From: Actinomyces sp. oral taxon 897
Lineage (GTDB): Bacteria; Actinomycetota; Actinomycetes; Actinomycetales; Actinomycetaceae
DNA: 64,000 nt
Assembly: GCF_002999235.1 (NCBI RefSeq)
Contig: NZ_CP027236.1
Span: forward strand, 2,542,001 to 2,606,000
Reading direction: 5' to 3'
A program made the position numbers and the translations under genes. Below, piece by piece: positions 1 through 8,766 of this stretch. A model generated the notes under the pieces. That model worked only from the letters and a program-made list of their open reading frames with translations, was not told where the DNA came from and did no database searches. Numbering within the stretch: position 1 is the first letter of the stretch; each line of letters opens with the position of its first letter.

Positions 1-2
1 CG

Positions 3-161
3 GAGAGCTCCCGGCTGGCGGTACCGAAGAGCTCCCAGGTCAGCTCCTCGCGGTCCGGGGATGTGGTGGCGTCGGTGCTGGTCGGCGTGCTGGCGGTGAC
101 GGTGCTGGTCTGGCTCACTGCGCGTCCTCACATGGCTTGCTGGTACGTGCTCCCATCGTAG
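3..161 (+). CDS. C-terminal end of a membrane protein (partial)
   Basis: An open frame enters from the left edge and ends with TAG at 159-161. It encodes a polar Ser-rich stretch followed by a hydrophobic segment (VASVLVGVLAVTVLVWLTA) that reads as one membrane helix, and a short tail. A terminator-like hairpin lies about 125 bases downstream in the same direction, which supports a gene ending here. The body of the gene is outside the window, so the function cannot be named. Codon third positions are GC-rich, as expected for this genome. Confidence 0.45.
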   Translation, partial: ESSRLAVPKSSQVSSSRSGDVVASVLVGVLAVTVLVWLTARPHMACWYVLPS

Positions 162-285
162 TGCTCCTGATGACCTGGTGGCACATGGGGCGGGTGGGGC
201 AGGTGGGACGGATGAGGCGCCCCGTCCCCGGCCCGGTGCGTCCGGGGGTTGTGCTTATGGCTTCAGGTTGCTATGATGTAGAGGC

Positions 286-326
286 GGACCCGTCCGGCGC
301 ACGCCGGGAAGCGGGTCCAGCTTTTT
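286..326 (+). terminator. Intrinsic terminator
   Basis: A hairpin with arms GGACCCG...CGGGTCC and an inner TCCGGCG/GCCGGGA stem is followed by CTTTTTAG. It lies after the gene ending at 161 and overlaps the stop codon of the convergent DUF3800 gene. The T-tract is on the + side, so it best serves rightward transcription, though the stem could act in both directions. Confidence 0.65.
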
Positions 327-1005
327 AGATCATTACGGTTCCGCCGTAGGCGTCGCGGGCTTTAAGTCGTGGGTACCAGTCCCAGGTAAACTCTTTCGCG
401 GGACTGTGAAGAACGCATTGGTAGGCAGAGTAGGCAATGAGGTCGGCTACCTGTATCCATTGGCTGGTATGCGAATTGATAAAAAATGGATCTTCGATGA
501 TGTTACGAGTTTTGAGATTCAGTGATCGATGTGCCGTGGTGTATCTACGGTCGCTGCCGTCTCCGTCCATAATGATTATGCCTACTGCGCCTCGAGCGTC
601 TAGCCAGGAGTCTAGCATGTTAATGAGCTCACCGTATGCACGGAGCTTTTCGTGCTGGTAGTGACGACGGGTGCCGTACACGCTTGAGGCTATTGACCCA
701 ATAGTCATCCAGGGCGACCCAGAAATAACTTCGATCATCTCGTCGACAACAAGGCGCCGATTGCGTTTTACGCGATTCCAAGAGACGTCGAGTGATGGAT
801 TGCCTCGGCCGCCGACAAACTTAGTTGCGTGGAGCTCGTATCGTTTTGGAATCGCATATGCCTCTTCAAGGTGTTGACGTAGGGCCAGGAGGTCGCCGAG
901 GGCCTCGTTCCAATGATAGGTTGGTACGGTGGTCCAACCGTATACGACAAGACCTGTGCTCTTTGCGCCCGAATCGTCGATGTAGATAAGTTCGGTCGTG
1001 GTCAT
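325..1005 (-). CDS. DUF3800 domain-containing protein
   Basis: A 226-aa soluble protein. The N-terminal strand YIDDSG, the ELHATKF motif near residue 55, the IIIMDGDG strand near 145 and the C-terminal QVADLIAYSAYQ match the acidic-residue pattern of DUF3800, a family usually treated as RNase H-fold-like and common on phages and mobile elements. I chose ATG at 1005 because AAAGGTGG sits 5 bases upstream; a GTG three codons earlier overlaps that Shine-Dalgarno. The coding sequence is much less GC-rich than the genome average, which suggests acquisition by transfer. It faces away from the decayed gene at 1131-1775, with divergent transcription from the shared space. The biochemical role of the family is not established, so no substrate is proposed. 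Confidence 0.75.
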   Translation of the reverse strand: MTTTELIYIDDSGAKSTGLVVYGWTTVPTYHWNEALGDLLALRQHLEEAYAIPKRYELHATKFVGGRGNPSLDVSWNRVKRNRRLVVDEMIEVISGSPWMTIGSIASSVYGTRRHYQHEKLRAYGELINMLDSWLDARGAVGIIIMDGDGSDRRYTTAHRSLNLKTRNIIEDPFFINSHTSQWIQVADLIAYSAYQCVLHSPAKEFTWDWYPRLKARDAYGGTVMI

Positions 1006-1130
1006 GGTGTCCACCTTTCTATACGGGGTGCGCTACACTGCGGTGGTGCGGGCTGAAGCGGTTAACCTCCGTCCCGTGTGAGTAGGGGTGAGTGTGCTCG
1101 GCCTGCTTGGTGGGTTGTTCTGGAAGTATC

Positions 1131-1775
1131 ATGAGTAAGACTCAGTATAGCTTCATGACGAGTGCGCCTGCTTCCTCATCTCGACTCGTTGGCAAGTTTC
1201 GAGAAGGATTAGGTGACGGCGTGGGGAATATGGGACTTAGGTCCGATGCACTTGAGGCCTTACGGGTCCAATCCCGTAGGTCGAGACGAAAGGAGGCGGT
1301 GCAGGCGCCGCGTGCGCTTGTGCGTCAGGGCATAGCTAGGGGAGCTTGTCCTCGCGTTGTCAGGGTGCTGACTACTGGGAGAGATGTCGAGGCCCTGCTC
1401 AAGGTGTATCTTCTGCTGTGCCTGCGCGCCACGGCTTCACCGTGTACGGTGAAGTTCTCTGCCCGTGTTGCGGCGAAAGCTCTTGGATTAAGAGAAGAGG
1501 ACAGTAGGCGGCATTGGGTAGTCAGTGCGTATGAGCGTCTTGCAAGGTCTGGACCTGATCGAGAGGAAAGTGCGATCAGGAAAAGTCGGTGAAACCCTGA
1601 TGCAGGACCCTGAGATGGACGGGTCGTGGAAGGAGCCCCTCGCAGAACTATGTTTCCTTGCCGATTGAGTTCTATGCTGATTGAGTTCTATGGGCTCGGA
1701 AAGGTTGTCGTTCTGCCAGCGAGCTGGATCGCAGTCTACCCGGCGCGCCTAGAGTTGAGGGGCAGCGTCGAGTGA
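1131..1775 (+). pseudogene. Decayed winged-helix-like gene, two frame disruptions
   Basis: Translation from ATG 1131 (GGAAG 5 bases upstream) runs in one frame to a stop at 1590-1592 and ends in a helix-turn-helix-like stretch (VAAKALGL...VVSAYERLAR). The sense continues in the next frame from about 1548 (LDLIERKVRSGKVGETL), which fits a one-base insertion near 1548. That frame stops at 1666-1668 inside a 16-bp tandem duplication. Skipping one repeat unit gives a further sensible stretch (LPIEFYGLGKVVVLPASW) to a stop at 1773-1775. The combined protein would be about 205 aa. The winged-helix assignment is inference from the helix pattern; the frame breaks are read directly. It shares the low-GC islet with the DUF3800 gene. 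Confidence 0.5.
1663..1692. repeat. 16-bp tandem duplication inside the decayed gene
   Basis: GATTGAGTTCTATGCT is followed at once by GATTGAGTTCTATG. Sixteen is not a multiple of three, so the duplication shifts the frame. Removing one unit restores a plausible C-terminal reading. Confidence 0.8.
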
Positions 1776-2056
1776 GGTGGTACTTGTCCGTGTTACGGGC
1801 CTGCAGTCGTCTAGGACGGGAGTGGCGTGGTCCGGTACCGCACCCGGGTTGACGGGTCCCGTCGTCCAAGGCCACCGTTGCGAGCTGCGCTCGGGTGCGC
1901 GACATGGACATGCAGGGGCTACCGTCCTTGCCTTTGGAGGCTCAGGAGCTCTCCCACGTCAGCGTGCCCCCGGGCCCGCTTAGGTGGGAGTGCGGGCTCT
2001 AGCTGGACGCGGTGGTGGTGCCGGGCGAGTTTATTCACGGCGGGTGCCCGGGTTCG

Positions 2057-2189
2057 TGTCGCAATCTGAGGATCAGGGCCGGTCCCACGCCGTCTCGGGC
2101 TCGGATGGCCCGGTGTATGCGCAGGTCGGGGGCCTGGAGCCCGATGGGGCTGAAAGTGCCCTCCGTTCTGATCCTCGGATTGCGACAGA
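2057..2189. mobile_element. MITE-like element, copy 1
   Basis: 133 bp bounded by inverted repeats. The left end is TGTCGCAATCTGAGGATCAG; the right end is its reverse complement with one mismatch. A related 131-bp element occurs at 55534-55664, and the interiors share the GTGCCCTCCG segment and similar central blocks. There is no coding capacity. The size, inverted ends and dispersed copies fit a non-autonomous transposable element; no clear target duplication is visible. Confidence 0.65.
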
Positions 2190-2264
2190 ACCAGGTGCCG
2201 GGGGTGGCGAGCAGTGCGTAGTGGGCGAGAGTTCATGCGACGAACCGCATAGACCGCATGGATT

Positions 2265-2456
2265 CTCCCGGCACCTTCGGTCAAAGTGACCAGCCGGATC
2301 GGCGGGGCGGCCCCCGGGGGGTTCTCCCGGCACCTTGGGGCGGGGCCTGTTTGGGGCTGGTACGGGTAGGCTGGCCCTGAGGCCCTCCCGGCACCTTTGC
2401 GAGGCCGACCCGCTCAGCGTCCTGCTCTTCCTCGCCAGGGATCCTCCCGGTGCCAG
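2265..2456. repeat. Four short direct repeats with about 60-bp spacing
   Basis: The core CTCCCGGCACCTT begins at 2265, 2324 and 2385, with a degenerate copy (CTCCCGGTGCCAG) at 2444. Intervals are 59, 61 and 59 bp. The intervening sequences do not resemble one another. No cas-like gene is nearby. Confidence 0.6.
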
Positions 2457-2484
2457 CGGGTACGATGGACGCCCTGGGCGCTGT

Positions 2485-2540
2485 CCGTTCTCACGAGCAA
2501 TAAGTACCGTTCTCGCGGCGAATAAGTACCGTTCTCGCGG
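2485..2540. repeat. 22-bp tandem array A
   Basis: About two and a half units of a 22-bp repeat with core CCGTTCTCGCG and AATAAGTA, starting at 2485, 2507 and 2529. It lies just past the 3' end of the leftward transporter gene. The same unit occurs at 40385 (inverted) and 55787. Confidence 0.85.
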
Positions 2541-2574
2541 GCAGGGGGGCGTGTGGGGTGGGGCGGTTACCGGC

Positions 2575-4161
2575 CTACACTGCCACGAGCACCTGCACCA
2601 TAATGATCTTGACCACGATCGCCAGGGCGAAGAGGGTGGCGTACCCGGCCTCCACCCGCTCGTCGTCGCACCTGGACAGGGCGAAGGCCAGGATGGCGGG
2701 CTGCCCCACGAGCCCGGCCAGGCCCCCGGCTGCCCGGGGCGCGCTCACCCCGGCCCAGCGCGCCCCCGCCAGCAGGACCACCGCGTTGACCCCCACGATG
2801 AGGGCCGCCAGCGCACCCACCGCCACCCCGGTGAGGGAGAAGGCCGACGCCGCGAAGTCCGGCCCGCTGGCCAGGCCGATGGCGGCCAGGAAGAACAGCA
2901 GCCCCAGCTGCCGGATGGTGGTGTTGGCCGCGTGGGGCAGACCCCACACGAAGGGCCCGGTGCGCCCCACCCGTCCCAGGACCATGCCCACCACCAGGGG
3001 GCCGGCGGCCACCCCCAGCCGTAGCGTGATCCCGCCGGGCAGGGGGACGGGCACCAGCCCCGCCAGGACCCCCAGGGCCATCCCCACGCCCACGCTGAAG
3101 GCGTCGATCTGGGCGATGGAGCGCTCCGAGTCCCCGAAGTAGTCGGCGGCCTCCTCCAGCCTGTCCGAGGGGACCACCGCCAGGACCCGGTCGCCCAGCT
3201 CCAGGACCAGGTCCTCACGGGCCAGCAGGTCCAGGTCACCACGGCGCACGCGCGTGGCGACCCCCTGGAAGCGTCCGGGCATGTCCACCTCGCCCACGGT
3301 CCGCCCCGCCACACGCAGGCTGGAGACGGTCAGGCGACGGTAGTCCACCTGCGTGCGGTCCTTGGCCAGGCAGGAGTCCAGCCCCGAGCCCAGCTCCTGG
3401 ACGGCGTCGGCCACCGCCTGCGGCGCCCCCACCACCACGACCTTGTCCCCGGGCAGCAGCTCCTCACCGGGGTGGGCCACCCGGGTGACGCCGTCGCGCT
3501 CCAGGTAGGAGATGCGGATACGCGCCCGCTGGAAGGCCTCCATCTGGTCGAGCCTGACCCGGGTCAGCAGCAGCACGCTCGTGGCCGTGATGCCGTCGGC
3601 GCTGGCCGGGCGCGGGTCGCGGCGCGCCGGCCAGGAGCGCCCCACCACCACGGCCACCACCAGGATCGCCACCGCCACCCCCACCGGGTAGGCCAGGGCG
3701 TAGCCGACGGCGGGCTCCTGGTTGCCGGCCGCCTCAATGGCCGCGTCCAGGACCGGGGAGGTCAGGGCCCCGGCGTAGGCGCCCGCATCGGTGGCCGGGG
3801 TCAGGCCGGTCAGGCGGGAGAAGCCGGCTCCGGCCAGGCCCGCGGCCACCAGCGCCACCACGCACAGGCTCATGAGGGGCAGCTGGCGGCGCAGGTCGCG
3901 GAAGAAGGTATTGCCTGCCCCGACGCCCACCGTGTAGCAGAACAGCCCCAGCCCCAGACTGCGCAGGAGCCCCAGGTCCGCGCCGAGCCGGGGGTCCAGG
4001 GCGCCGACGGCCAGGCCCACGAACAGCGCCCCGGCCGCACCGAAGCGGATGGGGCCGAAGGGGATCTGGCCCAGCGCGGTGCCCAGCCCGATGACCAGGA
4101 AGACGGTCAGGACGGGCGCCTGGACCAGGACGTCGACGACAGGTGTCAGGAGCTCGGGCAC
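2575..4161 (-). CDS. AspT/YidE-family membrane transporter
   Basis: A 528-aa protein with the duplicated architecture of the aspartate:alanine exchanger / YidE-YbjL family. The N-terminal membrane half has about five helices, including LGLGLFCYTVGVGAGNTFF. Two cytosolic TrkA_C/RCK_C-like domains lie near residues 190-330 (PGEELLPGDKVVVVG and LVLELGDRVLAVVP), and a second membrane half follows (GLPHAANTTIRQLGLLFF). Such proteins exchange or export small anions; the substrate here is unknown. I start at GTG 4161, where the hydrophobic N-terminus begins. The upstream open frame has no ribosome site and its codons look non-coding. The gene appears to stand alone. Confidence 0.85.
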   Translation of the reverse strand: MPELLTPVVDVLVQAPVLTVFLVIGLGTALGQIPFGPIRFGAAGALFVGLAVGALDPRLGADLGLLRSLGLGLFCYTVGVGAGNTFFRDLRRQLPLMSLCVVALVAAGLAGAGFSRLTGLTPATDAGAYAGALTSPVLDAAIEAAGNQEPAVGYALAYPVGVAVAILVVAVVVGRSWPARRDPRPASADGITATSVLLLTRVRLDQMEAFQRARIRISYLERDGVTRVAHPGEELLPGDKVVVVGAPQAVADAVQELGSGLDSCLAKDRTQVDYRRLTVSSLRVAGRTVGEVDMPGRFQGVATRVRRGDLDLLAREDLVLELGDRVLAVVPSDRLEEAADYFGDSERSIAQIDAFSVGVGMALGVLAGLVPVPLPGGITLRLGVAAGPLVVGMVLGRVGRTGPFVWGLPHAANTTIRQLGLLFFLAAIGLASGPDFAASAFSLTGVAVGALAALIVGVNAVVLLAGARWAGVSAPRAAGGLAGLVGQPAILAFALSRCDDERVEAGYATLFALAIVVKIIMVQVLVAV

Positions 4162-4611
4162 GTCACCAGGGTAGCCGCCTACCGCCCCGGGGCGCAGACA
4201 GCTCGTGCTGCGCCACCTGGCCGCCATGCGCGTAGCCGCCTCCCGCCCCGGGGTGCGCTGGCCCGGGGCGTCTACCGGCGGGCCCTGGACGTAGTCACCT
4301 GCTCCAGGGCGCAGGTGGTGCCAGCTCTGCGGCGCCAGGTGGACGTGTACGATCCCGGCCTGGGCGGCCCCTGTGGCGGCCCCGCACCGCCGTGACCTGC
4401 TGGCCCCGTACGATCCCGGCCTGGGCGCCCTGGTCCCCGGCGCCTGCCGGACCGTGGGCGCGCTCACACCCTGGAGCGGCCCGCCCGTGAACCGCTGGGC
4501 CCTGGGCGGCTACGAACCGGGTAGCAGGACGTGCCTGCGGCCGGCGGCCACCGCCGTCGCCCAGGAACGGCCACCACCGTTGCCCGGAAACAGGGAAGGA
4601 GCCGCGTCTCG
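4162..4611. other. Intergenic region with about 60-bp-phased repeats
   Basis: Nothing gene-like. GTAGCCGCCTNCCGCCCCGG occurs at 4171 and 4232 (61 bp apart), a weaker relative begins at 4291, and GTACGATCCCGGCCTGGGCG occurs at 4347 and 4408 (61 bp apart). Sequences between copies are unrelated. The promoter of the sigma-factor gene must lie at the right end but I cannot place it. Confidence 0.55.
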
Positions 4612-5172
4612 GTGAGCCCCGAGGTGGAGACCATGCCTGACGCCGCGCTCCTGGCGGCCGTCGGTCAGGGCGACGAGCGCGCCCTGGCCGAGCTGCACCG
4701 GCGCTACGCGGCGACCGTGTTCGCCTTCGTGACCACCCGGGTCACGGACCGGGGGACGGCCGAGGAAGTCAGTGCCGACGTGTGGCTCGGCTGCTGGAGG
4801 TCGGCCCGTGCCTTCCGGGGGGACAGCCGGGTCCTGACCTGGCTGCTGGGGATCGCCAAGCGTCAGGCCTGGTCACGGGGCCGTCGCCGGGTGCTGCCCG
4901 CCGTGCCGCTGGACACCCAGGTCGAGGGCCTCGTGGACGATACCGTCGGCCCGGACGACCAGGTCCTGGAGACGGCCGGTGTCGAGGAGCTCCTGGAGGC
5001 GCTCAGGTCCCTGCCCCCGGACCTGGTCGAGGTGGTCAGCCTGGCCTGGCTGCACGAGCTGCCCTACAGCGAGATCGCCCAGGCCCTGGGGGTCCCGGTG
5101 GGGACCGTCAAGAGCCGGGTGTCGCGGGCACGACGGCTGCTCAAGGACGTACTGAGGAGGGACAGTGCCTGA
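4612..5172 (+). CDS. ECF-type RNA polymerase sigma factor
   Basis: A 186-aa sigma-70-family protein. Region 2 spans about residues 12-80 (ALAELHRRYAATVFAFV, then GTAEEVSADVWLGCWRSA). Region 4 spans about 125-182, with the helix-turn-helix YSEIAQALGVPVGTVKSRVS. The length is typical of ECF sigma factors. I favour GTG 4612, which has GGAAGGAG about 10 bases upstream; ATG 4633 is a close alternative. The stop overlaps the start of the next gene, so the two are probably translationally coupled. The usual anti-sigma zinc-finger (HxxxCxxC) gene is absent next door; the partner is instead a multi-pass membrane protein. It likely controls itself and the ABC-type cluster downstream, by inference from position. 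Confidence 0.9.
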   Translation: MSPEVETMPDAALLAAVGQGDERALAELHRRYAATVFAFVTTRVTDRGTAEEVSADVWLGCWRSARAFRGDSRVLTWLLGIAKRQAWSRGRRRVLPAVPLDTQVEGLVDDTVGPDDQVLETAGVEELLEALRSLPPDLVEVVSLAWLHELPYSEIAQALGVPVGTVKSRVSRARRLLKDVLRRDSA

Positions 5173-5968
5173 CAACGGTATGGACCGGGGCGTGGGGCGC
5201 CCCGGGAACGAGGCCCTGCGGGAGGCCCTGCTCCGGTGGGAGAACGAGCTCGGCGGCCAGGGGCCGGACCTTGAGACGGTGCGCCGTCGGCTGACCGCCG
5301 CACCCACCCTGGACGCCCGCCGCTGGACGGCTCGACGCAGCCTCGCTCTGGCCTGGGCCCTGGCACGGGCCCAGCTCAGGGTCGTCCCCTGGCTGGTGGT
5401 GCCGCTGGCGCTCCTGACGGCGTCGGCGGCAGCGCTCCTGGCGCGCCTGTGCGCCGTGGGCGTGGGGGCCGACGTCGCGGTGGCGGGGTTCTCCACCCTC
5501 ATGCTCCACGGGGTCACCCTGACGGTGACGACGGCGCTGTCACGGGTGCGTGAGGACGCCGTGTGCCTGGCCACCCCCCTGGGGCCGCAGGCCGTGGTGC
5601 TCGCCCGGGTGGCGGCGGTGCTCGCCCTCGACGCGGCCACCGGGGTGGTGGCCAGCGCGGTGGTGTCCGTGTGGGCACCGGTCGGACCGGTGGGCGCGCT
5701 GCTCACAGGTTGGCTGGTCCCCATGACGTGCGTGGCCGGGGTGGTGGCCTTCCTGGCCATCTGGACGGCTCCCTGGGTGGGGGTGGTGGTGGGGCTGGTC
5801 CTGGCCCCCATCGCCGGGCCGGCGGTCTCAGTGGTACGGCTGGGGGCCCTCGCCGAGGTCCTGCACCAGGCCCTCACCCTGTCGGGGGCACCGGTCCTGG
5901 GCCTGGGCCTGGTCCTGGCTGTCTCCCTCTCAGCGCGCCACGCGCTCACCGCCCGTGCGCCCCGGTGA
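5165..5968 (+). CDS. Multi-pass membrane protein coupled to sigma factor
   Basis: A 267-aa protein starting at GTG 5165, overlapping the sigma-factor stop by 8 bases. The first 60 residues are cytosolic and polar (ENELGGQGPDLETVRRRLT). They are followed by about six hydrophobic segments (VVPWLVVPLALLTASAAALL; CVAGVVAFLAIWTAPWVGVV; VLGLGLVLAVSLSA). It has no zinc-finger anti-sigma motif. The N-terminal cytosolic segment plus coupling could make it a membrane-bound regulator of the sigma factor, or it may be a permease-like partner of the ABC genes downstream. I do not recognise a named family. Confidence 0.75.
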   Translation: MPDNGMDRGVGRPGNEALREALLRWENELGGQGPDLETVRRRLTAAPTLDARRWTARRSLALAWALARAQLRVVPWLVVPLALLTASAAALLARLCAVGVGADVAVAGFSTLMLHGVTLTVTTALSRVREDAVCLATPLGPQAVVLARVAAVLALDAATGVVASAVVSVWAPVGPVGALLTGWLVPMTCVAGVVAFLAIWTAPWVGVVVGLVLAPIAGPAVSVVRLGALAEVLHQALTLSGAPVLGLGLVLAVSLSARHALTARAPR

Positions 5969-6287
5969 GCCCGCGCACTAAACCGCGCACCGGGAGCCGC
6001 TCACTGGGCCGCGCCGCACTGGGCCGCACCCCGGTGACACGCCGCGCCGTGCAGCACCGCACTGAGCCGCGCCGCGCCGCGTACCGAACCGCGCACCCGT
6101 GCTGCGTGCCTGCCAGCAGCCGTAGGCACGACCTGCGTCGGGCGTCCCCAGGAGCACTCCGGGCGCGCCCAGGTCCGTGGACGCGGCTACCGAGCACGCT
6201 GGAAGTGGCCTTCGCCACAGTAGCTGTGTGAACCGGAGAGGGCCCACCGGCTACCTACAGGGTGACACCAACCCATCAGGAGGCACC
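5969..6287. other. Intergenic region, GC-rich simple repeats
   Basis: About 320 bp with repeated CCGCGC/ACTGGGCCGC blocks (CACTGNGCCGCGCCGC at 6002 and 6060, 58 bp apart). No gene is seen. A promoter for the permease-ABC genes may lie in the right half, but none is obvious. Confidence 0.5.
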
Positions 6288-6911
6288 GTGACGCTCCCGC
6301 TCATAATGGCGCAGCTGCGCCAGACCGGCGTAGCCCTGGTCGTCCCGCTCACAGCGGGCGCCGTCGGGGCGGCCTCAGGCAGGTGGGCGGCGGCCGCCTG
6401 GTCACCCAGCCAGGCCGTGCTCCTGGTCATGGGCCTGGAGCAGGTCCTCGTGCTGTGCTCGGGCGCCGCGCTGGCGGCCGCGCTCACTGGCGACCCGCTG
6501 GTGGAGCTGCACGAGTCGACGCCGACGACGTTCCGCCTGGTCCAGGTGGTCCGTGCCGCCCTGGTCACCACCTCCGGAGCGGTTGGCGCCCTGGTCATGT
6601 TCGCGCCCCTGCACCTGGCCGGGATCTGGCCCCATGACGAGGGGTGGGTCACCCTGGTCGTCCCGGTCGGTGCGGTGCTCGTCCTGGCTTCCGTGGCCCT
6701 CGCCGCGGCGGCTGGCGGCACGGCGTCGTCCACTGTGATTACAGTCATAAGCGCGTGGCTCCTGGTCCTGGTGTGGGACTCCTACGTCCAGCCGCTGCCC
6801 ATGCGACGCGGGCTGCCGCTGGTGGGCGCAGTGGCGCTCGCGGTGGTCGCCTGGCGACGGCTCGGCGACGCCGGGCACAGCATCGGGGCCGCCGAGGCGG
6901 GGGCGTCATGA
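6288..6911 (+). CDS. Membrane protein of ABC-2-like cluster
   Basis: A 207-aa, almost wholly hydrophobic protein with about six membrane segments (VALVVPLTAGAVGAAS; AVLLVMGLEQVLVLCSGAAL; LVVPVGAVLVLASVALAAA). GTG 6288 is chosen because AGGAGG lies 5 bases upstream. It overlaps the next gene by four bases (ATGA). With its neighbour it probably forms the membrane part of an ABC transporter driven by the ATPase at 7894. No substrate can be read from the sequence. Confidence 0.8.
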   Translation: MTLPLIMAQLRQTGVALVVPLTAGAVGAASGRWAAAAWSPSQAVLLVMGLEQVLVLCSGAALAAALTGDPLVELHESTPTTFRLVQVVRAALVTTSGAVGALVMFAPLHLAGIWPHDEGWVTLVVPVGAVLVLASVALAAAAGGTASSTVITVISAWLLVLVWDSYVQPLPMRRGLPLVGAVALAVVAWRRLGDAGHSIGAAEAGAS

Positions 6912-7687
6912 GCGTGAGGTACTCAGGGGCCGTGCGGTTCGGGGAGCTCGTGCGCGTCCACGCCCGGACCGCCCGTCGGCAGAGGTCGCTGTGGTACGCC
7001 ACCGTGCCCCTGACCCTGCTCGCCGTCCTGCTGAGCGTGGACGCGCCCGCCGCGCCGGGCACCGGGGGCATAGATGACCTGGTCTTTGTGGCGCGAGTCA
7101 TGGGAACCCTCATCGGTATTGCCTACGCGGCGGCCTTCACCGGGCTCCTGGTGGCACCCGCCCGCCTGGGGGTGGACGAGCTGGAGCTCTCCACCCCGGT
7201 GGGGACCACGACGCTGGGGGCGGCGCGGGTGCTGGGGACCTTTGCCGTGGTCATGGTCCCGCCCCTGGTGGTCCTGGTGGGCGTGGGGCTGGTGCAGACG
7301 GTCGGCGGCAGCTGGACGGGCCTGCCGGCCGCCCTCCTGGTGGCGGTGGCCATGGAGGTGCCGACGGTGCTGTGCGCCCTGGCGGTCTCCGCCCTGGCTG
7401 GCTCCGTGCTGCCGCAGGCGCTCGCCCGGGTGGTCGCCGTCCTGACCTGGCTCTACCTGACCATGACGACCCCGACCATACCGGTTCCCGGCGTCACGGG
7501 CACCGTCCTGGGGGTCGTCGGAGAGGGCTTCGCCTCCCTGGTCTCACCCCGCTTCTTCTGGGTTAACGGGCCGCTGGCCACCGCCCCGGGGCCGGTCGTG
7601 GCCGCCGTGTCCCTGCTGTGGCAGCTCGCCCTGGTCCTTACCTGCCTGGTGGTCGGCTCGCGGCTGGCCGGGCGCTCACGCCGCTGA
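6908..7687 (+). CDS. ABC-2-type permease-like membrane protein
   Basis: A 259-aa protein beginning in an ATGA overlap with the gene before it. A short basic cytosolic N-terminus (VRVHARTARRQRSLWYA) precedes about six hydrophobic segments. The conserved-looking loop LELSTPVGTTTLGAARVLG after the second segment resembles the layout of ABC-2 permeases. Likely the second membrane subunit with the 6288 gene. The sequence is too hydrophobic and biased to place in a named subfamily by eye. Confidence 0.75.
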   Translation: MSVRYSGAVRFGELVRVHARTARRQRSLWYATVPLTLLAVLLSVDAPAAPGTGGIDDLVFVARVMGTLIGIAYAAAFTGLLVAPARLGVDELELSTPVGTTTLGAARVLGTFAVVMVPPLVVLVGVGLVQTVGGSWTGLPAALLVAVAMEVPTVLCALAVSALAGSVLPQALARVVAVLTWLYLTMTTPTIPVPGVTGTVLGVVGEGFASLVSPRFFWVNGPLATAPGPVVAAVSLLWQLALVLTCLVVGSRLAGRSRR

Positions 7688-7893
7688 GGGACCCGGGGCC
7701 AGGGGTCCGAGGGCCAGGGCCCGGACGGCCCTGACCTCCTCCACCAGACGCGGCCGGAGGGCCCCGGAGCCAGGGGCCCGGCCCGGTCCACTACCACCAT
7801 CTTGTCTGAGAGCGACCCGGGTGAGGGCCCAGGCCCGGCTGGGGCTCCGGACCCGCCCACCAGACCACACGAGCAACTGAGAGGAAGCCTTTC

Positions 7894-8766
7894 GTGTACA
7901 TCTCCATCAGCCACGTCACCAAGGACTTCCGGGGGAGGCCGGCAGCCCTGGACGACGTCACCATTGACCTGCCCACCGGGATGATCGGGCTGCTCGGATC
8001 CAACGGCGCCGGCAAGACCACGCTCATGCGCATTCTGTGCGGCATTATCCAGCCCACCCGCGGCTCAGTGCACATTGACGGCCAGGACCTGGCCGACCCC
8101 GCGGGTCGCCGGGCGGTCAAGCGGGTGCTCGGCTACCTCCCGCAGCATATTGAGCCCTACCCCAGCCTCACGCCCCTGGAGTTCCTCGACTACGTGGGCG
8201 TCCTCAAGGGGCTGGACAGCCGGGCCGAGCGCCGTCGGCAGGCCGGCGAGCTGGTGGCCCGGGTGGGCCTGGCCGAGGTCAGGGACCGGCGCATTGGCGG
8301 GTTCTCGGGCGGGATGCGCCGTCGGGTGGGGATAGCCCAGGCCCTCATGGGCGATCCCCGGCTGGTGGTCGTCGATGAGCCCACGGCCGGCCTCGACCCG
8401 GAGGAGCGCATGCGATTCCGCTCCCTTCTGGCGGGGCTGGGCGCGGACCGCACCGTGGTCCTGTCCACGCACATCCTCGACGACGTGGCCCAGACCTGCC
8501 CCTACGTCTTCGTGCTGGGGCACGGGCGCACCCGGTACGACGGGCCGACCAGCGGCCTCATTGACGTCGCCCGGGGACGGACCTGGCTGACCGGCCCGCT
8601 GGGCACCATGCCGTCGGGCGACCTGGTGGTGGTCAACGCGACATCCACCCCCGAGGGCACCCGCTACCGGCTCGTCTCCGACGTCCCGCCCGACGGCGCG
8701 CAGCCGGTCGAGCCCAGCCTCGAGGACGGCTACATGGCCCTGACAGTCAACAAGGAGAGATCATGA
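7894..8766 (+). CDS. ABC transporter ATP-binding protein
   Basis: A 290-aa ATPase with all nucleotide-binding motifs: Walker A GSNGAGKTTL (about residues 34-43), Q-loop in GYLPQHIEPYPSL, signature FSGGMRRRVGIAQ, Walker B LVVVDEPTAGLDP and switch histidine in STHILDD. About 60 residues after the ATPase core form a C-terminal extension of unknown role, as in ABC-2 multidrug/bacteriocin-type ATPases. The start is GTG 7894 after GAGAGGAAG. It overlaps the following exported protein gene by ATGA. With the membrane proteins at 6288 and 6908 it forms a complete export-type system. Confidence 0.93.
   Translation: MYISISHVTKDFRGRPAALDDVTIDLPTGMIGLLGSNGAGKTTLMRILCGIIQPTRGSVHIDGQDLADPAGRRAVKRVLGYLPQHIEPYPSLTPLEFLDYVGVLKGLDSRAERRRQAGELVARVGLAEVRDRRIGGFSGGMRRRVGIAQALMGDPRLVVVDEPTAGLDPEERMRFRSLLAGLGADRTVVLSTHILDDVAQTCPYVFVLGHGRTRYDGPTSGLIDVARGRTWLTGPLGTMPSGDLVVVNATSTPEGTRYRLVSDVPPDGAQPVEPSLEDGYMALTVNKERS

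Larger units (their letters stand above)
1776..2574. other. Repeat-rich intergenic region
   Basis: No convincing gene in 800 bp; open frames here have poor codon character and lack ribosome sites. The stretch holds, in order, a small inverted-repeat element (2057-2189), four short direct repeats spaced 59-61 bp (2265-2456) and a 22-bp tandem array (2485-2540), listed separately. Confidence 0.7.

Noticed and set aside
2335..3142. Two rightward open frames over the left intergenic array and the transporter end
   Set aside because: They run antisense to the AspT-like gene and through tandem repeats; no start signal.
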